Shown: piece by piece, positions 10,804 to 21,462 of the stretch
How the letters are laid out: each line of letters opens with the position of its first letter
Position numbering within the stretch: the first letter of the stretch is position 1
Assembly (NCBI GenBank): GCA_029931535.1
Contig: JAQPZY010001419.1
Location: 2,731,363 to 2,795,362, forward strand
Direction of reading: 5' to 3'
DNA length: 64,000 nucleotides
Source of the DNA: Margaritifera margaritifera
Taxonomy: Eukaryota; Mollusca; Bivalvia; Unionida; Margaritiferidae
Made by a program: the position numbers and the translations under genes
Notes under the pieces: generated by a model
The model's database searches: none
The model's input: only the letters and a program-made list of their open reading frames with translations
Told to the model about the DNA's origin: nothing

Positions 10804-11352
10804 GTTCATACAATATTTCTTCAAAAGCGTTGCGTATGTCATCAACTTTTTTGTTTTCACTTTTAGCCCAAGCGTATTTTGAGAAAACATCTATTACTGT
10901 CAAGATGAAGTTCTATCTCTTGTTGCAATTTTCATCTGTTTTAATATCTCAGATATCTGCGTGAACTTGATCTCCTGAGTAACTAACATAGATCCTTCTG
11001 TATGAGTGACTAACATAGATCCTTCTGTATGAGTGACTAACATGGACCCTTCTGTATGAGTGACTAACATGGACCATTCTGTACGAGTGACTAACATGGA
11101 GCCTTCTGTACGAGTGAATAACATAGATCCTTCTGTATGAGTGACTAACATGGACCCTTCTGTATGGGTGAATAACATGGCCCCTTCTGTGCGAGTGACT
11201 CACATAGATCCTTCTGTATGAGTGACTAACATGGACCCTTCTGCATATAAATCTTGTATTGCCTCCTTGTGTAATGGGTATCTAGATTGTTCAGTCAAAC
11301 AAACTTTAAATTCGGAGTATTTCATCTTCTTATCACGTAAAATGTGTTCCCA
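10363..11352 (-). pseudogene. integrase fragment with minisatellite (copy B)
   Basis: Minus-strand copy in the orientation seen throughout the array. Its C-terminus is cut at the FGDH block, where it joins unrelated sequence, unlike unit A which continues to FYEQELYV. The minisatellite at 10975-11241 has about 10 copies of 27 bp with several private variants. The core carries the same erosion of the catalytic residues. Confidence 0.75.
10975..11241 (-). repeat. 27-bp minisatellite, about 10 copies (copy B)
   Basis: Same repeat as at 7295-7642 on the opposite strand, with divergent copies (for example CGAGTGA and GACCATTCTG variants). Confidence 0.95.
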
Positions 11353-11594
11353 CAAAAATAATTCTTATCAGCATTTTCAGTAACTCAACTGATTTTTTAT
11401 GTGTTTGTGTGCGCAACAACTTCCACTTTCCCTAGAGATGCCATATTCGATGTGAAAATACTTTAGGAAAAAAATTAACATAAAAATCCTACTATACATC
11501 TATCTTAAGCAGAGACATGAAAATACATAATTTAATTTGAACGCGTAGTTCCTACATCACTGACAGTCACATGCATGTTCGTTTATATGTTTAA

Positions 11595-11621
11595 TCTCTC
11601 TCTATCTCTCTCTCTCTCTCT
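11595..11621. repeat. CT microsatellite (copy B)
   Basis: Short CT tract, interrupted once by A, at the position of the array CT tract. Confidence 0.9.
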
Positions 11622-11795
11622 TCATTACGGTTAACGTGTATTATCTTTCGATATTTAACTTAAGACTAGAAAATCAAACGTTTAGATAAGAACGGCTCTG
11701 TGTCTCTGTAAATGCAATAAATATTTTACCTATCAATGTCAAAAGTATATAATTTTATAACGACAATAATGGATGATTCATCGAAATTTCTCGAA

Positions 11796-12575
11796 TGAAT
11801 TGCCTTGGATTAAGTGACCCATGCCAAAGAAGATATGCTTTGATTACCTAAAAACGAAAACAAAAATGCTCAATTTATCTGTTACAATATACACATTTTA
11901 TAAACAGATGGGAGACATATATAAGATCAACTTGGGGTTGCAAAGGTATATTCTATTCTTTTACATAGAACTCAATAAAAATTGCAATCTTACCGAACAA
12001 TATATTTCAGTTTACTATACATAGAGCAAAATCAGATGCTAACGACATTAAAATAGATTCAGATATTTCAAATCAAAATTACAGGTGTATACTTATAAGC
12101 ACTTATGGTTATAATCATGACACTCCAAGTTTTACACTGAAGTGATGCAGAATATAGACCACTTAGAAAATCAGCATATAATCATTAAAGGTGACTTAAA
12201 TTTAATCATGAACGCGATATATATAATCACAACTACCTAAAAAAAAAACAAAGATAAGATATGCAGTAATTCATATTTGTGCTAAATATAGTCTTATTGA
12301 TATTTGGTTAGAAAGAAATATGGATACAAAAAGATACACTTAAAGGAAGAACAACCCCATCAAGCAGGCAAGGTTAAATTTCTTTTTAGTTTGAGAAACC
12401 ATTTTTACAATGATAGATGATGCCTGTACAAAACTAGGTTATAGAACTTGACCATTCTCTAGTCCATTTAACTCTTCTTCTTAGAAAAAATAGAAAACAC
12501 AGAACATTCTGGAAATCTAACAAGTCTCTATTGAAAAATTTAGAATACCTAACACTTGTCAAGGACGCAGTTCAA
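11796..12575 (+). mobile_element. LINE endonuclease fragment (copy B)
   Basis: Same L1/Tx1-like endonuclease piece as in unit A, on the plus strand. IIIKGDLNLIMN and YSLIDIWLERNMDTKRYT are recognisable across frames, and a CCTA variant precedes the internal A homopolymer. It joins the following gene start directly. Confidence 0.8.
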
Positions 12576-12598
12576 GTCTGAATAGGAAAAGGAAATCT

Positions 12599-12818
12599 AT
12601 GCCTTTTGCAGTGCCAATGATTTGGAGAAAGCCAACAGATCATATCAGCAATTGTTACTTCTGCATGGTGCCTCCAGTTGGGAAAGGTGTGTCAAAGAAG
12701 AAAAAGTGGACTGTGCATTATCCAAACATTCCGTAAGCTATACGCTCAGTACCCCACGGAGTGCCTGTTCCTGATGCACCAGAATCATTCTCACTTGAGT
12801 CAGACGAGGAAGAGGATG
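12599..12818 (+). pseudogene. MPFAVPM gene 5' fragment ending at fold-back junction (copy B2)
   Basis: Starts MPFAVPMIWRKP and includes CYFCMVPPVGKGVSKKKKW, a TAA stop after YPNIP and the acidic linker start. At 12811-12818 (AGAGGATG) it switches to the opposite strand of the same gene. Confidence 0.7.
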
Positions 12819-12896
12819 GGAGAACATATGGGTCATGTGACATTGATGGTTCAGGACTCGAAGTTTCATCCTCTTCCTCGTCTGACTCAAGTGAGA
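12789..12896. repeat. perfect 30-bp inverted repeat at fold-back junction
   Basis: Arms 12789-12818 and 12867-12896 are exact reverse complements of the TCTCACTTGAGTCAGACG...GGATG block, separated by 48 bp. The same structure occurs at 59439-59546. Confidence 0.95.
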
Positions 12897-13813
12897 CTGA
12901 TGGCTTAAAAATGTAAACTAAACTATAGAAATTCAAACGATGCGCATTTTTGGCAAGAATTATTATGATACTGTGCAGTAAATCAGCACAATCTCAGCGT
13001 TTATAGGTTGTATCTTATAACATTGTATTACTCGCAAAGAGAACTTAAGCAACTGAATCAAAGTCTAAATAACTACTAGGGCTTCAGAAGCATGTGTGAC
13101 TACCTGATTTCCTGTATTAAGATTGGACAGCAATTTACAATGTTTTGACTTGCAAACATTTTGATGCTACTTCCCGGGGGGAAACTAGATTGATCGGTTA
13201 ATCCATATTTTCTGATTTTTACTTCTCAGTAAGTTACGAAAAAAGAGGCATTTCTTCCGTCGCGGCTCGCCAAGTTCTGACAGTATGCAGCACATGAGAG
13301 CCGTTATTTCGGTGAAAAAGTTCGAGTTTGCGTAAATTAGGGACGTTGCGTTATAATGTATGTTATAAACTGGTCGCCAAAGATGACTGGCCTGATTGTA
13401 AACAGTTCTTCCGTAAAACTAAGAAGCTAGCCTTTTGAGAAAAAAAAGATTTATATTTGAGATCCTAAATTTCTGACCTATGTTATATTTAGGCGTTTCA
13501 TAGGTATCCGTTGTCAAGTACCCAAATAGGTTAGTCCATACTTTAGACCCATGTTTTGGGTCAATCATGTTAATTGGTGACACACATGCCGATGTGTGAT
13601 AACTACTATTATATCACTCGCTAAGGTTAAACAATATATCTATCTCTTTTCTGGCTTCATTTTCACTGAAATATGCCAACATTTTCATCTTAAGAGTTCG
13701 ATTAAACCTATCGATTATAGATGCTCTTTTGTCTGATTAAGTGTAAAAATATTCAATATTTTCCTTTTCCAATAATTCTTTGACTATTAATTAACCGTTT
13801 TTGTTCTGATTTT
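12811..13813. repeat. segment C, copy of 9803-10803
   Basis: Near-identical duplicate of segment B. It ends abruptly at about 13813 inside the integrase, where the CAAGCGAGTCAATG repeat cluster begins. Confidence 0.85.
13372..13813 (-). pseudogene. integrase C-terminal fragment (copy C)
   Basis: Minus-strand core and C-terminal part only, from the block after the second catalytic position to FGDH. The N-terminal half and minisatellite are absent because the sequence breaks into an unrelated repeat at 13814. Confidence 0.7.
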
Positions 13814-14043
13814 TTTCAAGCGAGTCAATGATATCTAGGTAATATAACTCGGATATTAGTATTATAACCGTGCTGATTTTTGACTTAAAGAAAAAAGTAT
13901 TTTGAATAGATAGGATGTACTAGTTGGTATTATTATACGCGCAATTGAGACACCTACACCAGTGTGTGTTGGATTCAAAAATATATACATATTTAGTGAA
14001 AATATTGACAAAAAATACAGTGGCGATTTTGGTCATATATGTG

Positions 14044-14063
14044 AAGCCCGCTGTCGGGCTTAG
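14044..14063. other. hairpin AAGCCCG-CTGT-CGGGCTT
   Basis: Perfect 7-bp stem with a 4-base loop, repeated exactly in the second block near 14837. GC-rich against an AT-rich background. Not recognised as a known RNA. Confidence 0.5.
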
Positions 14064-14229
14064 TCAGATAGTCCTCATAGGAGTATTTCAATAGATAGGA
14101 TGTGTTAGTTGGTGTCATTATACGCGCAATGTAAAGACCTTCCTGTGGGTGGGTTGCGATATTAAATCTAAATACATTTAGTGACAATATTGTCAAAAAA
14201 GCAGTGAAAGAATTGCTCCGCTATATGAA

Positions 14230-14261
14230 TGTCGGAAATGTCGGGAAAAGTCGACATTTCC
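14230..14261. other. hairpin with 11-bp stem
   Basis: CGGAAATGTCG pairs perfectly with CGACATTTCCG across an 8-base loop. In the second block (about 15018-15042) one arm is shortened and a base in the other is changed, so the stem is lost. Confidence 0.5.
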
Positions 14262-15472
14262 GAGATTGCTTGATCCCGGTTCCTTGTGACCATTATAGTA
14301 AAGGGTTCTTTCAAGCGATTGAATGATACGTAGGTAATATTACTATTTCAATAGTATCATAGCAATGCAGGTTTTGGACTTAGAATATTTTCAAGCGATG
14401 ACATGATAAATACCTAATATTACTATAATAGCCGTGCAGGTTTTGGACTTTGAAAATTTTCAAGCGATTGAAAGATATGTAGGTAATATTACCATTTCAA
14501 TAATATCATAGCCGTGGAGGTTTTTGTCTTAGAATATTTTCAAGCGATGACATGATAGATATCTAATGTTCCTAGTATATCCGTGCTGATTTGGGACTTT
14601 GAAAATTTTCAAGCGAGTCAATGATATCTAGGTAATATAACTCGGATATTAGTATTATAACCGTGCTGATTTTTGACTTAAAGAAAAAAGTATTTAAATA
14701 GATATGATGTGCTAGTTGGTATTATTATACTCGCAATTGAGACACCTACACCAGGGTATGTTGGATTCAAAAATATATACATATTTAGTGAAAATATTGA
14801 CAAAAAATACAGTGGCGATTTTGGTCATATATGTGAAGCCCGCTGTCGGGCTTAGTCAGATAGTCCTCATAGGAGTATTTCAATAGATAGGATATGTTAG
14901 TTGGTGTCTATACGCGCAATGTAAAGACCTTCCCGTGGGTGGGTTGCGATATTAAATCTAAATACATTTAGTGACAATATTGTCAAAAAAGCAGTGAAAG
15001 AATTGCTCCGCTATATGAATGTCGGGAAAAGTCCACATTTCCGAGATTGCGTGAAGCCCGGTTCCTTGTGACTATTATAGTAAGGGGTTTTACCTGGTCA
15101 AGGGGAGGTAGCATATTATTAGTTCTACCTGGAATAATTTCACCGTTTATCGGTACCGAACTACCTGTATTGTACTACCTGTAATGTCAATATCATACAG
15201 CTAAGTAGGTACTTGTCAAGGAAGGTAACATGCCATTAGATTTGGAGTTAGAAAATTTTCAAGCGATTGAATGATACGTAGGTAATATTACTATTTCAAT
15301 AATATCAAAGCCGTGCAGGTTTTGGACTTAGAATATTTTCAAGCGATGACATGATAAATACCTAATATTACTATAATAGCCGTGCAGGGTTTGGACTTTG
15401 AAAATTTTCAAGCGATTGAAAGATATGTAGGTAATATTACCAATTCAATAATATCATAGCCGTGGGGGTTTA

Positions 15473-16646
15473 CAGGTTACAGTTTGCCGTTTTTCTTTGT
15501 TCTTAGGGACACGCAACTGTTGCTCCGCTGAATACGTTTTATCATGTTCTTGATATGTGAACGCTGTGAAACAAACATCACGAACATAACTTGCAATCAT
15601 TAGAACAGAGGGTATGAAATAATCTCCCTAGGTATTTTAAAATCTTCAAACATGTGGGATGGGATTGCTTTATTTATCCACAACTAGGTCGGATTGGAAC
15701 GGGCTACTACTTGTTTTAACTAGTTATGTATCCGAAATGTTTTTAGCTTTAGTGCAATAATTCCTAAAAGTTTTAAAAACAAACTTTGATAGCCTGTAAT
15801 AGATTTATCTTATTTCATTGTGTCATTTGATGGAATTTAAATGCAAACATGTAGCATCTATTGTACTTTTGTTTTGAAACACAGGAGCTGGCATAAAGTG
15901 GCATAAATGTACACAATATGTGTAGATTATACATAGGTTTTGTCATGTGGCATAGAAGCAAGATAATGCATGGAATGAAACAGATAGCAGGACCTATATG
16001 TTAATAGTAGTAATAGAATATCTGCTACTATGTCATTGCTTTCTTTTTCTGGGACTGCTGGTCCCCCATCCAAGCATATTCCTTCCTACAGTTGTCATTG
16101 GAGGACCAGAATTAAAAACAATAAGATCCCAGTCTGTCTCCATGGTCATAGTCCAGTTGTCTCCCTCTTTTTCCCTTGGACTGTGCGTAGTACACATGCA
16201 ATGTCGTTCATCGAAATTAGGCTTCATATTTTGCTTTTAAACATTTCTTAGGCCAATCATGTACCATTTGGTGTGTTCCTTTTGTTAATTTTGAAGGCGT
16301 TTTTTTTTGCTTTGCTATGAAAAGTGTTCAGCATCCACCACTTGTTGAATCAAGGAAGGTTGTGTTACCACCCTTGCACATCAAGCTGGGTCTGATAAAG
16401 AACTTTGTCAAGGCCATGGAGATAACACAAGCAGCTTTCATGACATTTAAATAATGAAAATATATGCACTGTAAATATTGAGAAACTGAATAACCAGGTA
16501 AAATAGTTCAATTAAAACACCTTATATGAAACTTCACAGGGTTTAAGTAGTTCAATGGTAGAATGGGTGGGGTGAGAAGTGACAAATCTTACCTCTTACA
16601 TTCTGGAGTTAGCTCTGCTCTGCTACTGTGTTTTATTACTATAGTA
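15473..16646 (+). repeat. left copy of array-flanking segmental duplication
   Basis: Starts CAGGTTACAGTTTGCCG and matches 61266-62486 throughout with scattered differences. It contains about 840 bp of unrecognised sequence followed by the 3' part of the MPFAVPM gene and the gene tail. It runs directly into the first array unit. Confidence 0.9.
16317..16454 (+). pseudogene. MPFAVPM gene 3' fragment at left array edge
   Basis: Begins at the MKSVQHPP block and runs through KVVLPPLHIKLGLIKNFVKAM to the TAA. Here the codon that is TAG in array units is GTG, and the surrounding frame is open. The upstream gene is replaced by the flanking duplication sequence. Confidence 0.65.
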
Positions 16647-16660
16647 CTATTTATTACTAT

Positions 16661-17680
16661 TGTAAACAGTTCTTCCGTGAAACTAAGAAGCTAGCTTTTT
16701 GAGAAAAAAAGATTTATATTTGAGATCCTAATTTTCTGACCTATGTTATATTTTGGCGTTTCATAGGTATCCGTTGTCAAGTACCCAAATAGGTTAGTCC
16801 ATACTTTAGACCCATGTTTTGGCTCAATCATGTTAATTTGTGACACACATACCGATGTGTGATAACTACTATTATATCACTCACTAAGGTTAAGCAACAT
16901 ATCTATCTCTTTTCTGGCTTCATTTTCACTGAAATATGCCAACATTTTCATCTTAAGAGTTCGATTAAACCTATCTATTACAGATGCTCTTTTGTCTGAT
17001 TAAGTGTAAAAGTATTCAATATTTTCCTTTTCCAATAATTCTTTTCCTTTTAATTAACCGTTTTTGTTCTGATTTTGCTCATACAATATTTTTTCAAAAG
17101 CGTTGCGTATGTCATCAACTGTTTTGTTTTCACTTTTAGCCCAATCGTATTTTGAGAAAACATCTATTACTGTCAAGATGAAGTCGTATCTATTGTTGCA
17201 ATTTTCATCCGTTTTAGTATCTCAGATATCTGCGTGAACTTGGTCTCCTGAGTAACTAACATAGATCCTTCTGTATGAGTGACTAACATAGATCCTTCTG
17301 TATGAGTGACTAACATGGACCCTTCTGTATGAGTGACTAACATGGACCCTTCTGTATGAGTGACTAACATAGATCCTTCTGTATGAGTGACTAACATGGA
17401 CCCTTCTGTATGAGTGAATAACATGGCCCCTTCTGTATGAGTGACTCACATAGATCCTTCTCTATGAGTGACTAACATGGACCCTTCTGTATGAGTGAAT
17501 AACATGGCCCCTTCTGTATGAGTGACTCACATAGATCCTTCTCTATGAGTGACTAACATGGACCCTGCTGCATATAAATCTTGTATTGCCTTCTTGTGTA
17601 ATGGGTATCTAGATTGTTCAATCAAACAAACTTTAAATTCGGAGTATTTCATCTTCTTATCACGTAAAATGTGTTCCCAC
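16661..17680 (-). pseudogene. integrase fragment, array unit 1
   Basis: Representative array integrase. On the minus strand the N-terminal linker (SEFKVCL...SRYPLHKKAIQDLY) is followed by the minisatellite and then the core: GDQVHADI, FILTVIDVFSKY, SDKRASVIDRFNR, SSYH and VW. It ends near FTEELFT, because the unit junction at 16661 removes the rest, including the FYEQEL end present in unit A. The first catalytic Asp is recognisable, the second-Asp block is destroyed and the Glu is Asp. In-frame stops, including one directly after HADI, confirm it is dead. It lies on the strand opposite to the LINE and MPFAVPM pieces, so the unit is not a single operon-like transcript. Confidence 0.8.
17248..17568 (-). 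repeat. 27-bp minisatellite, about 12 copies (unit 1)
   Basis: 321 bp against 240 bp in most units. The extra 81 bp is exactly three repeats and is shared with unit 3 only. Confidence 0.95.
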
Positions 17681-18120
17681 AAAAATAATTCTTATCAGCA
17701 TTTTCAGTAACTCAACTGATTTTTTATGTGTTTGTGTGCGCAACAACTTCCACTTTCCCTAGAGATGCCATATTCGATGTTGAAATACCTAAGGAAAAAA
17801 ATTAACGTAAAAATCCTACTATACATCTACTCTAAGCAGAGACATGAAAATATATAATTTAATTGGAACGCGTAGTTCCTACATCACTGACAGTCACATG
17901 CATGTTCGTTTATATGTTTAATCTCTCTCTCTCTCTCTCTCTCTCTTCATTACGGTTAACGCGTATTATCTTTCGATATTTAACTAAAGACTAGAAAATC
18001 AAACGTTTGGATAAGAACGCATCTGTGTCTCTGTAAATGCAATAAATATTTTACCTATCAATGTCAAATGTATATAATTTTATAATAACAATAATGGATG
18101 ATTCATCGAAATTTCTCGAA

Positions 18121-18900
18121 TGAATTGCCTTGGATTAAGTGACCAATGCCAAAGAAGATATGCTTTGATCACCTAAAAACGAAAACAAAAATGCTCAATT
18201 TATCTGTTACAATATACACATTTTATAAACAGATGGGAGACATATATAAGATCAACTTGGGGTTGGAAAGGCACATTCTATTCTTTTCCATAGAACTCAA
18301 TAAAAATTGCAATCTTACCGAACAATATATTTCAGTTTACTATACATAGAGCAAAATCAGATGCTAACGACATTAAAATAGATTCAGATATTTCAAATCA
18401 AAATTACAGGTGTATACTTATAAACACTTATGGTTATAATCGTGACACTCCAAGTTGTACACTGAAGTGATGCAGAATATAGACCACTTAGAAAATCAGC
18501 ATATAATCATTAAAGGTGACTTAAATTTAATCATGAACGCAATACATATAATCACAACTACAAAAAAAAAAAACAAAGCTAAGAGATGCAGTAATTCATA
18601 TTTGTGCTAAATATAGTCTTATTGATATTTGGTTAGAAAGAAATATGGATACAAAAAGATACACTTAAAGGAAGAACAACCCCATCAAGCAGGCAAGGTT
18701 AAATTTCTTTTTAGTTTGAGAAACCATTTTTACAATGATAGATAATGCCTGTACAAAACTAGGTTATAGAACTTGACCATTCTCTAGTCCATTTAACTCT
18801 TCTTCTTAGAAAAAATAGAAAACACAGAACATTCTGGAAATTTAACAAGTCTCTATTGAGAAATTTAGAATACCTAACACTTGTCAAGGACGCAGTTCAA
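18121..18900 (+). mobile_element. LINE endonuclease fragment, array unit 1
   Basis: Representative array copy of the L1/Tx1-like endonuclease piece. It has NCLGLSD, a 67-codon open stretch in a non-native frame from 18146, IIIKGDLNLIMN, a homopolymer of about 12 A, IDIWLERNMDTKRYT, and the DHSLV and FWKF-like blocks. At least four frame changes are needed to follow the domain. The 3' end is exactly 24 bases before the MPFAVPM start in every copy. Confidence 0.8.
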
Positions 18901-18923
18901 GTCTGAATAGGAAAAGGAAATCT

Positions 18924-19879
18924 ATGCCTTTTGCAGTGCCAATGATTTGGAGAAAGCCAACAGATCATATCAGCAATTGTTACTTCTGCATGGTGAATCC
19001 AGTTGGGAAAGGTGTGTGAAAGAAGAAAAAGTGGACTGTGCATTATCCAAACATTCCGTCAGCTATACGCTCAGTACCCCACGGAGTGCCTGTTCCTGAT
19101 GCACCAGAATCATTCTCACTTGAGTCAGACGAGGAAGAGGATGAAACTTCGAGTCCTGAACCATCAATGTCACATGACCCATATGTTCTTCCATCCTCTG
19201 AACCACACCTCATAACACAAGGTGAACTGAATGACCTTGTCAGGGATTTGGAACTTCCCAAGAGTAAGGCAGAACTGTTGGGCTCCAGACTACAGCAGTG
19301 GAATCTCCTGGCAGGTGATGTTAGGGTTTCCATATTCCGTGACCGTCAAAGGATCTTGTAACCTGCAACAACATCGATGGTGTGATGGCAGCCCTCAATA
19401 TCGTTCATGATCCAGATGAGTGGAGACTGTTCATTGATTCATCGAAGACGAGTCTTAAAGCTGTTTTGCTGCATACTGGCAGTGTTTTGCCATCAATTCC
19501 AGTTGGTCATGCAATCCATATGAAGGAAACCTATGAAAATATGAAACAACTTTTGAGGTGAATAAACTATGACCCACATCAGTGGCAGCTTTGTGGAGAT
19601 TTCAAGGTTCTTGCTCTCTTGCTTGGTCTGCAGACTGGATACACAAAGTACTGCTGTTTTCTCTGCGAATAGAATAGTCTCGCGAGAGATTACCGCTACA
19701 TTAAGAGAGATTGGCCACTCCGACAGTCATTGGAGCCTGGAATGAAAAGTGTTCAGCATCCACCACTTGTTGAATCAAGGAAGGTTTAGTTACCACCTTT
19801 GCACATCAAGCTGGGTCTGATAAAGAACTTTGTCAAGGCCATGGAGAAAACACAAGCAGCTTTCATGACATTTAAATAA
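18924..19879 (+). pseudogene. MPFAVPM-family gene, array unit 1
   Basis: Unlike units 2-11, the N-terminal frame is interrupted early: GTGTGTGAAAG gives a TGA just before KKKKW, and the nearby VPPVGK reads VNPVGK. It shares the array-wide 30-bp deletion, the TGA replacing Cys in the LLRC block, the TAG after CFLCE and the TAG in KV-LPP. The piece ends at FMTFK-stop, where similarity to the family ends. Confidence 0.7.
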
Positions 19880-20085
19880 TGAAAATATATGCACTGTAAA
19901 TATTGAGAAACTGAATAACCAGGTAAAATAGTTCAATTAAAACACCTTATATGAAACTTCACAGGGTTTAAGTAGTTCAATGGTAGAATGGGTGGGGTGA
20001 GAAGTGACAAATCTTACCTCTTACATTCTGGAGTTAGCTCTGCTCTGCTACTGTGTTTTATTACTATAGTACTATTTATTACTAT

Positions 20086-21024
20086 TGTAAACAGTTCTTC
20101 CGTGAAACTAAGAAGCTAGCTTTTTGAGAAAAAAAGATTTATATTTGAGATCCTAATTTTCTGACCTATGTTATATTTTGGCGTTTCATAGGTATCCGTT
20201 GTCAAGTACCCAAATAGGTTAGTCCATACTTTAGACCCATGTTTTGGCTCAATCATGTTAATTTGTGACACACATACCGATGTGTGATAACTACTATTAT
20301 ATCACTCACTAAGGTTAAGCAACATATCTATCTCTTTTCTGGCTTCATTTTCACTGAAATATGCCAACATTTTCATCTTAAGAGTTCGATTAAACCTATC
20401 TATTACAGATGCTCTTTTGTCTGATTAAGTGTAAAAGTATTCAATATTTTCCTTTTCCAATAATTCTTTTCCTTTTAATTAACCGTTTTTGTTCTGATTT
20501 TGCTCATACAATATTTTTTCAAAAGCGTTGCGTATGTCATCAACTGTTTTGTTTTCACTTTTAGCCCAATCGTATTTTGAGAAAACATCTATTACTGTCA
20601 AGATGAAGTCGTATCTATTGTTGCAATTTTCATCCGTTTTAGTATCTCAGATATCTGCGTGAACTTGGTCTCCTGAGTAACTAACATAGATCCTTCTGTA
20701 TGAGTGACTAACATAGATCCTTCTGTATGAGTGACTAAAATGGACCCTTCTGTTTGAGTGACTAACATGGACCCTTCTGTATGAGTGACTAACATAGATC
20801 CTTCTGTATGAGTGACTAACATGGACCCTTCTGTATGAGTGAATAACATGGCCCCTTCTGTATGAGTGACTCACATAGATCCTTCTCTTTGAGTGACTAA
20901 CATGGATCCTTCTGCATATAAATCTTGTATTGCCTTCTTGTGTAATGGGTATCTAGATTGTTCAGTCAAACAAACTTTAAATTCGGAGTATTTCATCTTC
21001 TTATCACGTAAAATGTGTTCCCAC
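20086..21024 (-). pseudogene. integrase fragment, array unit 2
   Basis: As unit 1, but the minisatellite (20673-20912) has 9 copies, with private changes giving AAAATGG, TTTGAGTG and GGATCC near its ends. Confidence 0.8.
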
Positions 21025-21462
21025 AAAAATAATTCTTATCAGCATTTTCAGTAACTCAACTGATTTTTTATGTGCTTGTGTGCGCAACAACTTCCACTTT
21101 CCCTAGAGATGCCATATTCGATGTTGAAATACCTAAGGAAAAAAATTAACGTAAAAATCCTACTATACATCTACTCTAAGCAGAGACATGAAAATATATA
21201 ATTTAATTGGAACGCGTAGTTCCTACATCACTGACAGTCACATGCATGTTCGTTTATATGTTTAATCTCTCTCTCTCTCTCTCTCTCTTCATTACGGTTA
21301 ACGCGTATTATCTTTCGATATTTAACTAAAGACTAGAAAATCAAACGTTTGGATAAGAACGCATCTGTGTCTCTGTAAATGCAATAAATATTTTACCTAT
21401 CAATGTCAAATGTATATAATTTTATAATAACAATAATGGATGATTCATCGAAATTTCTCGAA

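Larger units (their letters stand above)
13814..15472. repeat. cluster of complex direct repeats (CAAGCGAT family)
   Basis: A non-coding cluster built from blocks of roughly 80 bp. Each begins TTTTCAAGCGAT(T/G)A, continues with a TAGGTAATATTAC-type core and ends GCCGTGCAGGTTTTGGACTT. A larger block at 13817-14300 recurs at 14610-15090 (offset 793 bp), and 14312-14535 recurs at 15260-15475 (offset 948 bp). It also contains two short hairpins described separately. There is no coding potential. It could be a satellite or the body of a non-autonomous element. Confidence 0.75.
16661..20085 (+). repeat. array unit 1
   Basis: CT tract 17922-17947. Carries the long 12-copy minisatellite and, near its distal end, the CCCTGCTGC variant also seen in unit 3. 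No gene is seen in the spacers 17681-17921 and 17948-18120 or in the tail 19880-20085. Confidence 0.95.

Noticed and set aside
14044..14063. Helitron 3' hairpin
   Set aside because: There is a short GC stem, but no CTRR-type terminus at the right distance and no AT target context could be confirmed.
15998..16251. overlapping open frames of 64-80 codons in the flanking duplication
   Set aside because: Three mutually overlapping frames on both strands with no family resemblance, and the right copy (61800-62100) has indels that disrupt them.
17222..17449. SHSYRRVHV-type repeat protein as a real gene
   Set aside because: An alternative frame of the 27-bp minisatellite. A period divisible by three makes several frames open automatically.
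17248..17568. CRISPR-like array
   Set aside because: Repeats are contiguous with no unique spacers and the DNA is metazoan; it is a minisatellite.
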